64,000 nt of DNA from Flavobacteriales bacterium. GTDB lineage: Bacteria; Bacteroidota; Bacteroidia; Flavobacteriales_F; PHOS-HE28. Below are positions 44,274 to 52,545 of the stretch, piece after piece (position 1 is the first letter of the stretch; every line of letters begins with the position of its first letter). The translations under genes were made by a program, and so were the position numbers. The stretch covers positions 1 to 64,000 of the forward strand of contig JADJVC010000001.1 of assembly GCA_016710685.1 (NCBI GenBank). Direction: 5' to 3'. The notes below the pieces were generated by a model. The model saw nothing but the letters and a program-made list of their open reading frames with translations, made no database searches and was not told the origin of the DNA.

Positions 44274-44621
44274 TCACAGATGCATGAACTCCTTCTTCGC
44301 CAGCAGTTGCTCCTTGGTCTCGCGGTGATCAGGGTCGTCTACACAGCAATCCACCGGGCATACGGCGGCGCACTGCGGCTCATCATGGAAGCCCGTGCAT
44401 TCGGTGCATTTGTCGGCCACGATGTAGTAGACGTCCATCTCCACCGGCGCGTTGTTGGCATCGGCATCGTAGCTATTGCCGGTAGGCAGTGTTTGCGGCC
44501 CGTGCAGGTTGGTGCCGTCGCTCAATTTCCATTCCGCGCCGCCCTCGTAGATGGCGTTGTTCGGGCATTCAGGCTCGCAAGCTCCACAATTGATACACTC
44601 CTCTGTTATGATGATGGCCAT
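44274..44621 (-). CDS. fdx: 4Fe-4S ferredoxin
   Basis: A 115-residue ferredoxin starting MAIIITEECINCGACEPECP (CxxCxxCxxxCP, first cluster) with the second set split by an insert: CTECTGFHDEPQCAAVCPVD, where CxxC is followed after eight residues by CxxxCP. This is the 2[4Fe-4S] Alvin-type fold. It is a soluble electron carrier. It is divergent from a LuxC-like acyl-CoA reductase (117 bases between starts). Confidence 0.93.
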   Translation of the reverse strand: MAIIITEECINCGACEPECPNNAIYEGGAEWKLSDGTNLHGPQTLPTGNSYDADANNAPVEMDVYYIVADKCTECTGFHDEPQCAAVCPVDCCVDDPDHRETKEQLLAKKEFMHL

Positions 44622-44738
44622 GTCTGTTCCGGTAAATTCGCGCCCTCGCAGCAACAGGCACACATCTTTGTGGCCGAATGGCGAAAGCGCCGCAAAAGTA
44701 AAGATCCCGTGGGCAACACCGGCACAACGAGCACCTCA

Positions 44739-45809
44739 ATGGACCTGCAACAGCGGTTGGCCGTCTTCATTCAGCTGGGAAACACCTTGGCCCTATTCGG
44801 CGCGAAAGCCCCATGGCCGGGCCATTCCTGCGGCCTCACCGAGCAGGAATACGACGCATTCGAGCTGGCGATCCAACAAGCCCGCATCTACAACGGCTGG
44901 TTTACGGAGGTGAACGTGCGGTATGCAGCGGTTGGCATTGCGCACCTGTTGGAACCCGCGGCCATGCAGCAATGGTTGTCACGCTATCCTGCGTTGGACG
45001 TTCAACGAACACCACGACGCGTCGGCATCATCATGGCTGGCAACATTCCCTTTGTGGGTTTCCACGACCTGCTTTGCGTGCTGTTGGCGGGGCAGCATGC
45101 CGTGGTAAAAACCTCCAGCGAGGATGCCGGCCTGACCGCGGCGCTGCTGCAGATCTTGTTCTGCATCGCTCCGGAAATGGCCACATCCGTGCGTCTAACG
45201 AACGGAAAGATCGGTGAGATCGATGCCGTGATCGCGACAGGAAGCGACAATACCGCACGCTATTTCGAGCACTATTTCGGTCGCATTCCGCGCATCGTGC
45301 GCAAGAATCGCACAAGCGTGGCGCTGTTGGACGGCACCGAAACGGATGCCGAACTCGCCGCGTTGGGGGAGGACGTGTTCCGCTATTTCGGCCTCGGCTG
45401 CCGCAATGTGGGCAAGGTCTTCATTCCGCAGAATTTCGATCTGGATAGGCTCTTCGGCGCGCTTTTTACGTGGAAGGACATCATCAACCACAACAAGTAC
45501 GCGAACAATTACGACTACAACAAGGCCGTGTGGCTATTGGACCGCGCGCCGATCGTTGAGAACGGGTTCCTCATTTTGAAGGAGGAAGCATCGCTCAACA
45601 GCCCCGTGGCTGCGCTCTACTACGAACGCTATTCGGATGCTTCAGCCGTAAAAGCTCAATTGCGAGATCTGGAAAGCAAGCTCCAGTGCGTCGTGGGCCA
45701 TGGCCAAATACCGTTCGGCTCAGGCCAATTTCCCGGTCCCGGTGATTATGCGGACAACGTGGATACGCTGGAGTTCTTGCTGGGGCTCGATCAAGGAGTG
45801 TACTCGTAG
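44739..45809 (+). CDS. LuxC-like acyl-CoA reductase
   Basis: A 356-residue enzyme of the LuxC family, which reduces activated fatty acids to aldehydes with NADPH. It has GIIMAGNIPFVGFHDLLCVL (cofactor region), VIATGSDNTARYFEHYFG, RKNRTSVALLDGTE, the catalytic region YFGLGCRNVGKVFIPQNF with Cys, and NSPVAALYYERYS. Start ATG 44739 (MDLQQRLAVF). No luxD/E thioesterase or synthetase lies beside it. Its 3' end overlaps the convergent beta-helix lipoprotein gene by 19 bases. Confidence 0.82.
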   Translation: MDLQQRLAVFIQLGNTLALFGAKAPWPGHSCGLTEQEYDAFELAIQQARIYNGWFTEVNVRYAAVGIAHLLEPAAMQQWLSRYPALDVQRTPRRVGIIMAGNIPFVGFHDLLCVLLAGQHAVVKTSSEDAGLTAALLQILFCIAPEMATSVRLTNGKIGEIDAVIATGSDNTARYFEHYFGRIPRIVRKNRTSVALLDGTETDAELAALGEDVFRYFGLGCRNVGKVFIPQNFDLDRLFGALFTWKDIINHNKYANNYDYNKAVWLLDRAPIVENGFLILKEEASLNSPVAALYYERYSDASAVKAQLRDLESKLQCVVGHGQIPFGSGQFPGPGDYADNVDTLEFLLGLDQGVYS

Positions 45810-47275
45810 CACCCTAGATCGGGAGAGCCATCAATCCCGCGTGGGTTCTGGTCCAGATCAAAAAATGCTGTTCCGGACGCATCAAAAGCCTTGTCCTTGG
45901 CATAGGCCGTGCTTGTCAAATGGAAGTCGCCATCACTGGCGGCCACAAAGCCAGGTTCTTGGTTGCGGTAGACCGTGGATTGGTCGAAGTGGTTTCCGTC
46001 CGCGGTTGATTGATCCGTGCGGAAAAGGAAATTCTTGAAGAAATAATCCGGGGAGAGTTGGTTGTCAAACGACAGTTGGAATTCGTTGCCGTTGTTGCCG
46101 TAGATGATGCCGTTGCGGAAGCTGCTCGTTTCAACATCGCGGACTTGCGTGGCACCGTACAGGTCCGTGAACGTGTTGGTGAGGATGAAGGCTGGTTCCT
46201 GCCGCACATCATAGCTCCAATAATTCGAGATGGTGCTGTAGTTGAAGTCGTACTCCCCGCCGCCGGTAAGCGCCACGCAGTATTGCCCGCAGTTCTCCAC
46301 CAGCAGGTTGGTGCTGGTAATCCTGTAATTTTCAGAAAGGATCCCCGCCGCGGAGCAGTTCCGAATACTCACGTTATTCAGCTCAAGTTTGTTGGCGCTG
46401 GTGGGCTGGCCAAGTGTGCCGATCCAGCTCTGCGGCTGTATGCCGACCAATGCATTCTTGATATCCACATGACTGAACGTGTTGTCGGTTGGCCCGTCGT
46501 TGATCCAGATGCGGTCCCATTGGCCGGGTAGGTCCGCATACGTGCTTTCCAACCGGTCGCCTTGGAAGGTGATGTGGTCCTCATAAGTGCCGTTGGCCTT
46601 GATGTTGCCGCCACGGTATACCCACAGGCCACCACCGCCGTGGAAGTACACTTTTACTCCGGGATCGATGATCAACGTGCAGCAACTGTCCACCACCGCA
46701 TAGCCGCTGATCACATAGGGCAAATCGTTGGTCCAATGGACCGTTTCGCAGATCTGGACACCGTTGTTGTCATATCCGCCTGCGATGTAGGTGAATGGCG
46801 GAAAGCCTTGCACAACTTGGTCTGGCCGGTAGAAGTGCGCGTTCTGTCCCCACGCCTGCAATGTTACCAACTGCTGGTTGCCGTTGGTGTTGAACCGGAT
46901 GTGGTCTTCCAAAATGAACGGCGTGTTGGATCCGCCGGGACCAAGCGTTGCCTCAACAAAAATGTAGATACTGTCACCGCCGGCAATTTCAACATCACTA
47001 AAGCTGAGGCCAGAGCTGCCGTCCACATTGATGCGGTACGGGGAGGGGCTGCCGCCTTCCAGATCGATGTTCACACGCACTCCCTCGCTGGCCGGATTGC
47101 GGGCCGTGAAACGCTTGGTGACCGTGCCCACCGTAGTAAAGACCGTATCGAAGTACACCGTGTCCTCGGTAAAGACTAGCTGTGCCGAAGGGTTGTCGGT
47201 GAACAACTGGTCCTTGCGGCAGCCAGCCGCCAATACGACCAACAGGAAGGGGAGAAGGAGGTGCTGTGTTTTCAA
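45791..47275 (-). CDS. Lipoprotein with right-handed parallel beta-helix
   Basis: Signal and lipobox read KTQHLLLPFLLVVLAAGC, so an outer-membrane or surface lipoprotein of 494 residues. The first 120 residues resemble an Ig-like fold (VYFDTVFTTVGTVTKRFTAR). Then Asn/Gly-rich rungs of a beta-helix follow (GGLWVYRGGNIKANGTYEDH, NVSIRNCSAAGILSENY, ENCGQYCVALTGGGEYDFNY). It ends with GSPDLGCYEYTP, a typical Bacteroidota end. I choose the TTG at 47275 as start: the promoter-like CATCTTTGCGCGCC sits directly before it, which leaves no room for the TTG three codons earlier. Confidence 0.75.
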   Translation of the reverse strand: MKTQHLLLPFLLVVLAAGCRKDQLFTDNPSAQLVFTEDTVYFDTVFTTVGTVTKRFTARNPASEGVRVNIDLEGGSPSPYRINVDGSSGLSFSDVEIAGGDSIYIFVEATLGPGGSNTPFILEDHIRFNTNGNQQLVTLQAWGQNAHFYRPDQVVQGFPPFTYIAGGYDNNGVQICETVHWTNDLPYVISGYAVVDSCCTLIIDPGVKVYFHGGGGLWVYRGGNIKANGTYEDHITFQGDRLESTYADLPGQWDRIWINDGPTDNTFSHVDIKNALVGIQPQSWIGTLGQPTSANKLELNNVSIRNCSAAGILSENYRITSTNLLVENCGQYCVALTGGGEYDFNYSTISNYWSYDVRQEPAFILTNTFTDLYGATQVRDVETSSFRNGIIYGNNGNEFQLSFDNQLSPDYFFKNFLFRTDQSTADGNHFDQSTVYRNQEPGFVAASDGDFHLTSTAYAKDKAFDASGTAFFDLDQNPRGIDGSPDLGCYEYTP

Positions 47276-47416
47276 GGCGCGCAAAGATGGGGACAGGGCT
47301 TGAATACGTGGAAACGGCGCGGATCATTGCCCATAGATTTGGGGAAGTTGACGGTGATTTTGGTTTGTCTGCCCATCCTATAAACCGGGCTTCCACAGTT
47401 CATTCCGAGGGCGTGT

Positions 47417-47446
47417 TTGCCGGTTCACGGAAACGACTTACATTTG
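47417..47446 (+). promoter_or_regulatory. Bacteroidota-type promoter of rpmE2
   Basis: TTG at 47417-47419, a 19-base spacer and TACATTTG at 47439-47446 match the consensus fully. The L31 start codon follows 53 bases later, a leader long enough for regulation, as is usual for a ribosomal protein gene. Confidence 0.75.
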
Positions 47447-47499
47447 CGCCCGCTTTCGCCGGAAAGGACCGGCGAACGAACACGAAAGACAACCGCGCC

Positions 47500-47811
47500 A
47501 TGAAAGCAGGCATTCACCCCGAGAGCTACCGCATCGTGATCTTCAAGGACATGAGCAACGACACCATGTTCCTCGGCAAAAGCTGCACGAACACGAAGGA
47601 CTCCATGAAGTGGGAGGACGGCAACGAATACCCCTTGGTGAAGCTCGACATCAGCAGCACCTCGCACCCCTTCTACACCGGCAAGATGATGTTGATCGAC
47701 ACCGCTGGCCGCGTGGATAAGTTCAAGAAGCGTTTCGCCAAGCATACCGGTATCAAGGCTGCCGCACCCGAAGTAGCCCCTGAAGCCGCCTCGGATACGG
47801 CTGCGGAGTGA
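47500..47811 (+). CDS. rpmE2: 50S ribosomal protein L31 type B
   Basis: A 103-residue L31. It begins MKAGIHPESYRIVIFKDMSN and has SCTNTKDSMKWEDGNEYPLV and SSTSHPFYTGKMMLID, the L31 core. It lacks the CxxC zinc pair of type A L31, so it is the zinc-independent form. The tail (AAAPEVAPEAASDTAAE) is Ala/Pro/Glu-rich. A strong terminator follows. Confidence 0.95.
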   Translation: MKAGIHPESYRIVIFKDMSNDTMFLGKSCTNTKDSMKWEDGNEYPLVKLDISSTSHPFYTGKMMLIDTAGRVDKFKKRFAKHTGIKAAAPEVAPEAASDTAAE

Positions 47812-47835
47812 CGCAATAAATTATTTTTCAGCTTC

Positions 47836-47872
47836 AAAGAGCCCCCTTCCGGACCGGATGGGGGCTCTTTTC
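47836..47872 (+). terminator. Intrinsic terminator after rpmE2
   Basis: AAAGAGCCCCC (47836-47846) pairs perfectly with GGGGGCTCTTT (47860-47870), with an inner TCCGG/CCGGA stem in the loop, followed by a T-rich stretch. Confidence 0.93.
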
Positions 47873-47896
47873 ATTTTGAACACTTACATTCGATCA

Positions 47897-48292
47897 ATGC
47901 TGGCCGAGCGTGCAACCGGAAAAAAAGTGTGTTTGGAGTGCGGGGATGCGCTCCATGGGCGCACCGACAAAAAATTCTGCACCGATGCGTGCCGCAACTT
48001 ATTCCACTACCGGACCAACAATGCCCCGATCAATTATGTGCGCAACGTGGTGAACACACTGAAGCGTAACAGGCGGATCTTAAGTGAGCTGAATCCGGGA
48101 GGGAAAGTGAAAATACACCGGGACAAACTGATAGAACGCGGATACAATTTCATGTTCCACACCAACACCTACCGCACTAAAGTGGGCAATGTCTACGTGT
48201 TCTGCTTTGAACACGGATACCTCGACCTCGGCGGCGATTGGTACGCGCTTGTGCGCCGGGACGAATACCTGGAAAGGGCAGGCGACAGCTAA
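47897..48292 (+). CDS. Small C4 zinc-ribbon-like protein
   Basis: A 131-residue cytosolic protein with CLECGDALHGRTDKKFCTDA, then a second Cys (ACRNLF): a CxxC...C...C set that could hold zinc, as in the DUF2116-like proteins. The rest (RNVVNTLKRNRRILSELNPG, GYNFMFHTNTYRT, YVFCFEHGYLDL) is of unknown function, conserved in Bacteroidota as far as I recall. Start ATG 47897, chosen over in-frame codons in the terminator. TACATTCG lies 13 bases before it. Confidence 0.75.
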   Translation: MLAERATGKKVCLECGDALHGRTDKKFCTDACRNLFHYRTNNAPINYVRNVVNTLKRNRRILSELNPGGKVKIHRDKLIERGYNFMFHTNTYRTKVGNVYVFCFEHGYLDLGGDWYALVRRDEYLERAGDS

Positions 48293-48299
48293 ACTGCCC

Positions 48300-48425
48300 T
48301 TAGCAGCTGGACCAAAGGATCAGCACCACCATGGCCAGTACCATCAAGGCCAGCACGACCGGGCCGCCAATTTCGTTTTGTTCTGCTTCCTCCGGGAAAT
48401 GGCCGTGTTGCTCGTGGCTGGACAT
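48300..48425 (-). CDS. Small single-helix membrane protein
   Basis: A 41-residue protein: MSSHEQHGHFPEEAEQNEIG, then one hydrophobic helix GPVVLALMVLAMVVLILWSS. The polar, His/Glu-rich N-terminus and a single C-terminal helix are typical of small membrane proteins of Bacteroidota. Function unknown. Convergent with the zinc-ribbon gene eight bases away. Confidence 0.55.
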   Translation of the reverse strand: MSSHEQHGHFPEEAEQNEIGGPVVLALMVLAMVVLILWSSC

Positions 48426-48490
48426 GGTGCGCAATGGTTTGATGGCGCGAATATAGCAGTGACCGTGAATGCGGAAAAACCGGCCGACTT

Positions 48491-48682
48491 TCAATTCAAG
48501 CTGAAGGCGGGGGCGCGGAGCACCATGCGGGCGATGACCGCGCTCTCATTCCTGCGCATCCTGCTTACCATGGCCTGCACGTGACGGTCCAGTTCGGTGT
48601 CGCTCAAGCGGCCCAAGTCATTGTACACGGCCAAGCTGCTGCGGCTCTTCAGGATCAATGCTATTTTGTAGGAGCGTGACAT
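48491..48682 (-). CDS. Small hypothetical protein
   Basis: A 63-residue reading frame, MSRSYKIALILKSRSSLAVY followed by NDLGRLSDTELDRHVQAMVS, with a basic tail. It is mostly helical by eye. There is no motif to assign it. It could be spurious, but codon choice is like that of the neighbours and it ends 66 bases before the small membrane protein. Confidence 0.4.
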   Translation of the reverse strand: MSRSYKIALILKSRSSLAVYNDLGRLSDTELDRHVQAMVSRMRRNESAVIARMVLRAPAFSLN

Positions 48683-48929
48683 TTGCTTCATTAGGTAGAC
48701 GCAGCCATCACCCAAATGGATGCCTCCGTTGGGAAAAGAACAGGGAACGGGCTACTCCGGGCAAGCATCGGCAAGTTGACGTTAGGCCTGGCCCAATTGT
48801 ATTTCCAGCCCTATTGAACCAGCGAGGTGTAGCTAAGCCCGCTTCGGGCAATCCTCCAGCATGTGAACCACAATTTAGTGTCCACTTCATGGTCTCTGAG
48901 GAGTACTCCGTGTTAATTTCGCCGCATTA

Positions 48930-49002
48930 GCGGGAGTAGCTCAGTTGGTAGAGCATCAGCTTCCCAAGCTGAGGGTCGCGGGTCCGAATCCCGTTTCCCG
49001 CT
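48930..49002 (+). tRNA. tRNA-Gly(CCC)
   Basis: The 73-base cloverleaf has acceptor stem GCGGGAG/TTCCCGC (one G-U pair), D loop AGCTCAGTTGGTAGAGC, anticodon stem TCAGC/GCTGA with loop TTCCCAA (anticodon CCC), and T arm GCGGGTCCGAATCCCGT with the expected TTC-like variant (TCC). Discriminator base U. It lacks an encoded CCA. It decodes GGG. Confidence 0.9.
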
Positions 49003-49209
49003 CATTTTGTAGAGGCGGACATTTGTGCCGCCTTTGCCATTTCAGTCTTCGACGTACAACTTATCGACCATCCACCATGGAAAGAAACAAGGACCTCCAT
49101 GGTGTGGCCGAACATGATGGCTTGCTTACATTCGCGGCCACGCCGATCCATCATCGGTCCTAACATAGCCATATAGGCTCCGCCACGCAACAACCAAAAA
49201 CAGAACACC

Positions 49210-50574
49210 ATGAACATCCGTTACGCCAGTATGCTCGCGGGTTCGATCCTCTCCGCAGGCCTCATGGCCCAGGAAGGACAGCCGAACCTGGTGAACAACG
49301 CAGGCTTTGAAGACCTCGCCAAACCAGTAGTGACCTGGGACCAGTTGGATCATGCCACCGGTTGGATGAACGCCAACAATGGCACCGCCGACATCCATAC
49401 CAAGGATGCCTACATCAACACAATTGGCATTCCCGACGGTGAAGTTGGCACCGGCGCGGCAGCCTTCGAGGGCGAGCATTTCGCAGGCTTCGTCGCTTAT
49501 AAGGATGAGCTACGCCCCAACCTTAAGCGGATTTGGACAGCGAAAGAAGACCACTGGCGCCTTTCCAACCAGAAATACGCGGAATATCTCGAAACTGCAC
49601 TGAACGGAGCGCTGACCTCTGGACAGAAGTATGATGTCACCTTCCGTGTGAAGCTGGCAAACGGGAGTGACCGCGCTGTTAGTGGCATTGGAGCTTATCT
49701 CTCCCCAACGGAGCTGAAGTACCACAACTCCAACTACATGCAGGAAAAGCCACAGGTCTCCACCTCCAAACTTGTGGACGACAAACAGAATTGGACGGAA
49801 ATCACCGGCACATTCACTGCTGATGGCACGGAGAAGTACCTCATTATCGGCGCATTCCCCAACGGAGGCTATGAAACCTCGGATGTTATTGAAGGGCACG
49901 ACAACCAGCGTGCCTACTATTACCTCGACGGTGTTAGCGTGAACATGCACCCCGAAGACGACCGCGACCATGACGGCATCGCCGATAAGGACGACCGCTG
50001 CCCCGACGTGGCCGGTCTGGCTGCTTTGGAAGGTTGCCCGGACAGCGACGGTGACGGCATTGCCGATGCTATGGACGCTTGCCCAGACAAAGCCGGTAGC
50101 GCCGAAATGCACGGTTGCCCGGACAGCGACGGTGATGGCATCGCCGACAACTTGGACCGTTGCCCTACCGTAAAAGGTGTGGCAGCAATGAACGGTTGCC
50201 CAGAATTGGCCGAGAAGACCAAGAAGCTCTTCGAGAAAGCCCTTACCGGCATCCAGTTCGAAAGCGGAAGCGATAAGATCAAGGTAGTAAGCAACAGCAT
50301 CCTGAACCAAGTGGTTGAGGTAATGAAGGAAAATCCGACCTATGACTTGGAAATCCATGGTCACACGGACAGCCAAGGTGATGATGCTAAAAACCAAAAA
50401 CTGAGCGAGGACCGTGCAGCGGCAGTGCGCACTTATTTGGTAGGCAAGGGCATCGATGCTACACGTCTCCAAAGCTTCGGCCACGGCGAAACCATGCCCG
50501 TGGACGACAACGCAACTTCGGCCGGTCGTGCGAAGAACCGCCGCGTGGAATTCAAAGTGACCTTCCTGCGCTAA
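49210..50574 (+). CDS. OmpA-family outer-membrane protein with TSP3 calcium repeats
   Basis: A 454-residue envelope protein. Signal peptide MNIRYASMLAGSILSAGLMA; a galactose-binding-like N-terminal domain (NLVNNAGFEDLAKPVVTWDQ onward); three thrombospondin type 3 repeats, each D-x-DGDGIAD-x-xDxCP (DRDHDGIADKDDRCPD, PDSDGDGIADAMDACP, PDSDGDGIADNLDRCP); and a C-terminal OmpA peptidoglycan-binding domain (LEIHGHTDSQGDDAKNQKLS, EDRAAAVRTYL, GRAKNRRVEFKV). It anchors the outer membrane to the wall. A terminator follows. TACATTCG at 49128-49135 may be its promoter -7 box. Confidence 0.94.
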   Translation: MNIRYASMLAGSILSAGLMAQEGQPNLVNNAGFEDLAKPVVTWDQLDHATGWMNANNGTADIHTKDAYINTIGIPDGEVGTGAAAFEGEHFAGFVAYKDELRPNLKRIWTAKEDHWRLSNQKYAEYLETALNGALTSGQKYDVTFRVKLANGSDRAVSGIGAYLSPTELKYHNSNYMQEKPQVSTSKLVDDKQNWTEITGTFTADGTEKYLIIGAFPNGGYETSDVIEGHDNQRAYYYLDGVSVNMHPEDDRDHDGIADKDDRCPDVAGLAALEGCPDSDGDGIADAMDACPDKAGSAEMHGCPDSDGDGIADNLDRCPTVKGVAAMNGCPELAEKTKKLFEKALTGIQFESGSDKIKVVSNSILNQVVEVMKENPTYDLEIHGHTDSQGDDAKNQKLSEDRAAAVRTYLVGKGIDATRLQSFGHGETMPVDDNATSAGRAKNRRVEFKVTFLR

Positions 50575-50592
50575 GCAGTACTGACTTCAATG

Positions 50593-50620
50593 AAAAAGAG
50601 GGGCCGAGGCCCCTCTTTTT
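50593..50620 (+). terminator. Intrinsic terminator after the OmpA gene
   Basis: AAAAAGAGGGGCC and GGCCCCTCTTTTT form a perfect 13-bp stem with a GA loop, with a T run at the end. Its symmetry also allows action in the leftward direction for the convergent methyltransferase. Confidence 0.93.
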
Positions 50621-50638
50621 CGTTTACGTGCTCGTGTT

Positions 50639-51331
50639 TCATTCACCAGGTTGTTCCGGAGTGTCTTGTGCCACGCGGGCGAACATGATGTAACGGTATG
50701 GGATCTTCTTGTACAGAACCCCGACATCCGTAAAGCCATATGTGTTGAGTTCGCTTTGCACCGTTTCGTAACTCATGCGTTGATTCAGCGGCGGGCCCAC
50801 CGGCGATTCGCCGGGATGGAAATTCACTACATAGATGGTAGTTGGCGGCTTAATCCCGGAGAACAGTTGAGCGAACCAATTGGGTCGGTCGCCCAAGGTG
50901 GATACTTCCCGTGTGATCAATGCGTAATCAGCTTCATTTGGCAGCAGGCCCACTACTCCCGGTGTTGTAGCCCGAATGATCAACCGGTCATCCCCGATGT
51001 GTTCCGCTTGTTTGCGGGCTTTTAGCGCGACAAGGTTGGCTGGGTCGTCATCTAAGGCAAGCACTCGGGCACCTGCCCCGAGCAATTTCCATGTGTAATA
51101 GCCGTCTCCGGCGAACAGGTCAGCCACGACCTTCCCCTCCAAGTTGCCCATGGTGGCCATAAGGGAGTCACCCATTCGCCAATCATCGGGGCTATCCTGC
51201 GAGGGGAGCGGTGCCGGTGCGTTCTCTGGCCGGGTGTCGGTGGTTGAGTCGGATGCAGTGGCGGGCTTCTCCGGTGCGGTACAGCCGAATACCAGAAGCA
51301 TGGCCGGAATGGAAAGGAGGATGTGACGCAT
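50639..51331 (-). CDS. Lipoprotein with a SAM-methyltransferase fold
   Basis: A 230-residue protein starting MRHILLSIPAMLLVFGC, a lipobox (Cys17), then a Pro/Thr-rich linker and a class I methyltransferase-like domain: VVADLFAGDGYYTWKLLGAG (motif I), RVLALDDDPANLVALKARK, LPNEADYALITREVSTLGDR and the C-terminal YRYIMFARV. All or most methyltransferase elements are present, but the signal places the domain outside the cytoplasm, where SAM is not expected. It may bind another ligand, or the start may be wrong. A start at an internal Met (MGDSLMATMGN) would drop the lipobox. Confidence 0.7.
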   Translation of the reverse strand: MRHILLSIPAMLLVFGCTAPEKPATASDSTTDTRPENAPAPLPSQDSPDDWRMGDSLMATMGNLEGKVVADLFAGDGYYTWKLLGAGARVLALDDDPANLVALKARKQAEHIGDDRLIIRATTPGVVGLLPNEADYALITREVSTLGDRPNWFAQLFSGIKPPTTIYVVNFHPGESPVGPPLNQRMSYETVQSELNTYGFTDVGVLYKKIPYRYIMFARVAQDTPEQPGE

Positions 51332-51440
51332 TGTTTTTGTTGAAGGCCAAAAATAAGGGTGCCTTCCTTGGATCGGAAGAAGAGGGGGATTCGACCACCT
51401 GAACAGGCCCCAATCCATTCCATGGCACCATTTTCCTTGG

Positions 51441-51448
51441 TAAGTTTG
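51441..51448 (+). promoter_or_regulatory. -7 element TAAGTTTG just before the MarR gene
   Basis: TAAGTTTG fits TAnnTTTG and ends four bases before the ATG at 51453. If it is the promoter, transcription starts at about the first codon and the ATG at 51480 (MATFKDEH) may be the true start. Confidence 0.45.
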
Positions 51449-51452
51449 CAGC

Positions 51453-51908
51453 ATGCCGGGCATCAAGGAAGAGCTTTCCATGGCGACGTTCAAGGATGAG
51501 CACCAGAAAATGGTGTTGAACCTGTTGTTCACCTCTAACTGGTTGAAGCAACTGGATACGGAGCGGCTGGCGCCCTTCGGCATCAGCCCGCAGCAATACA
51601 ACATCTTACGAATCCTGCGTGGCGCGAAAGGCAAGCGCATGTGCATGCACGAGATCACTGACCGCATGCTGGACCGTGCGCCAAACGCCACCCGCTTAAC
51701 GGATAAGCTTTGTGCCAAGGATCTCGTTCTCCGCGAGCGCAGCGAGGCTGATCGCCGTGTAGTCTACCTGCTTATCAGCCCGGCGGGAAAAGTACTTTTG
51801 GACAAGATCGACAAAGGTGCCGATGAACAACTTTTCAGCGTGGCCCGGAAATTGTCTGTTACCGAAGCAAGGACCTTGAATTCCATTTTGGACAAACTGC
51901 GGTCCTGA
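51453..51908 (+). CDS. MarR-family transcriptional regulator
   Basis: A 151-residue winged-helix regulator: LNLLFTSNWLKQLDTERLAP, FGISPQQYNILRILRGAKGK, then the DNA-recognition helix MLDRAPNATRLTDKLCAKDL and wing RERSEADRRVVYLLISPAGK. It stands 31 bases before the YceI gene and may control it. It is probably a dimer responsive to a small phenolic-type ligand, as is known of the family. The start may be at 51480 (see the promoter entry). Confidence 0.9.
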   Translation: MPGIKEELSMATFKDEHQKMVLNLLFTSNWLKQLDTERLAPFGISPQQYNILRILRGAKGKRMCMHEITDRMLDRAPNATRLTDKLCAKDLVLRERSEADRRVVYLLISPAGKVLLDKIDKGADEQLFSVARKLSVTEARTLNSILDKLRS

Positions 51909-51939
51909 GCTTAAACCGGTTTCCAGCTTCAACTTGAAC

Positions 51940-52545
51940 ATGAACATTCCAACCAACATTTTCGCGCTTGCTTCTGTGCTGCTGCTGTCTGCAACAATTT
52001 CCGCACAAGCCCCGCTGACGGTGGACGCTACTGCAAGCAAAGTGGTGTGGACCGGAACCCAGATCACAGGCCCGCACAGTGGCACCATCAATGTGGCCGA
52101 TGGCCAAGTGGAGTGGAGCACGGAAGGTTTAGCAGGCGCCACCATGACTCTGGACATGTCCAGCATTAAGAACACGGACATGAAAGAGGAATTGGCAGCG
52201 AAGCTGGAAGGTCACCTCAAATCCGCCGACTTCTTCAATGCCGCCGAGTTCAAAACCGCAACTTTCCAAACCACAAACGTTTCCAAAATTGATGGTGCCG
52301 AAAGCGGTAAGCCCAATTACACCGTAACAGGGGACTTGACGATAAAAGGAATTACCAAGCCGATCACCTTTGATGTGTTGGCTTGGCGTGATGGAAAGAC
52401 GGCCCGCGTGGCGGGAAATGCAGTCTTCAACCGTGCGCACTACGACGTGCGGCACGGTTCTGCCAGCTTCTTCAACGACATTGGGGACAAGATGATCGAG
52501 GACAACGTGGAGCTCACGTTCGATCTGACCTCCCGCGAGAAGTGA
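51940..52545 (+). CDS. YceI-family periplasmic protein
   Basis: A 201-residue secreted lipocalin-like protein of the YceI family, which binds isoprenoids or polyprenols. ATG 51940 begins MNIPTNIFALASVLLLSATI, a signal peptide ending at SAQ. KVVWTGTQITGPHSGTINVA, TMTLDMSSIKNTDM, LEGHLKSADFFNAAEFKTAT and TVTGDLTIKGITKPITFDVL are conserved blocks. The pair MarR then YceI is common in Bacteroidota and suggests MarR-controlled expression. Confidence 0.93.
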   Translation: MNIPTNIFALASVLLLSATISAQAPLTVDATASKVVWTGTQITGPHSGTINVADGQVEWSTEGLAGATMTLDMSSIKNTDMKEELAAKLEGHLKSADFFNAAEFKTATFQTTNVSKIDGAESGKPNYTVTGDLTIKGITKPITFDVLAWRDGKTARVAGNAVFNRAHYDVRHGSASFFNDIGDKMIEDNVELTFDLTSREK

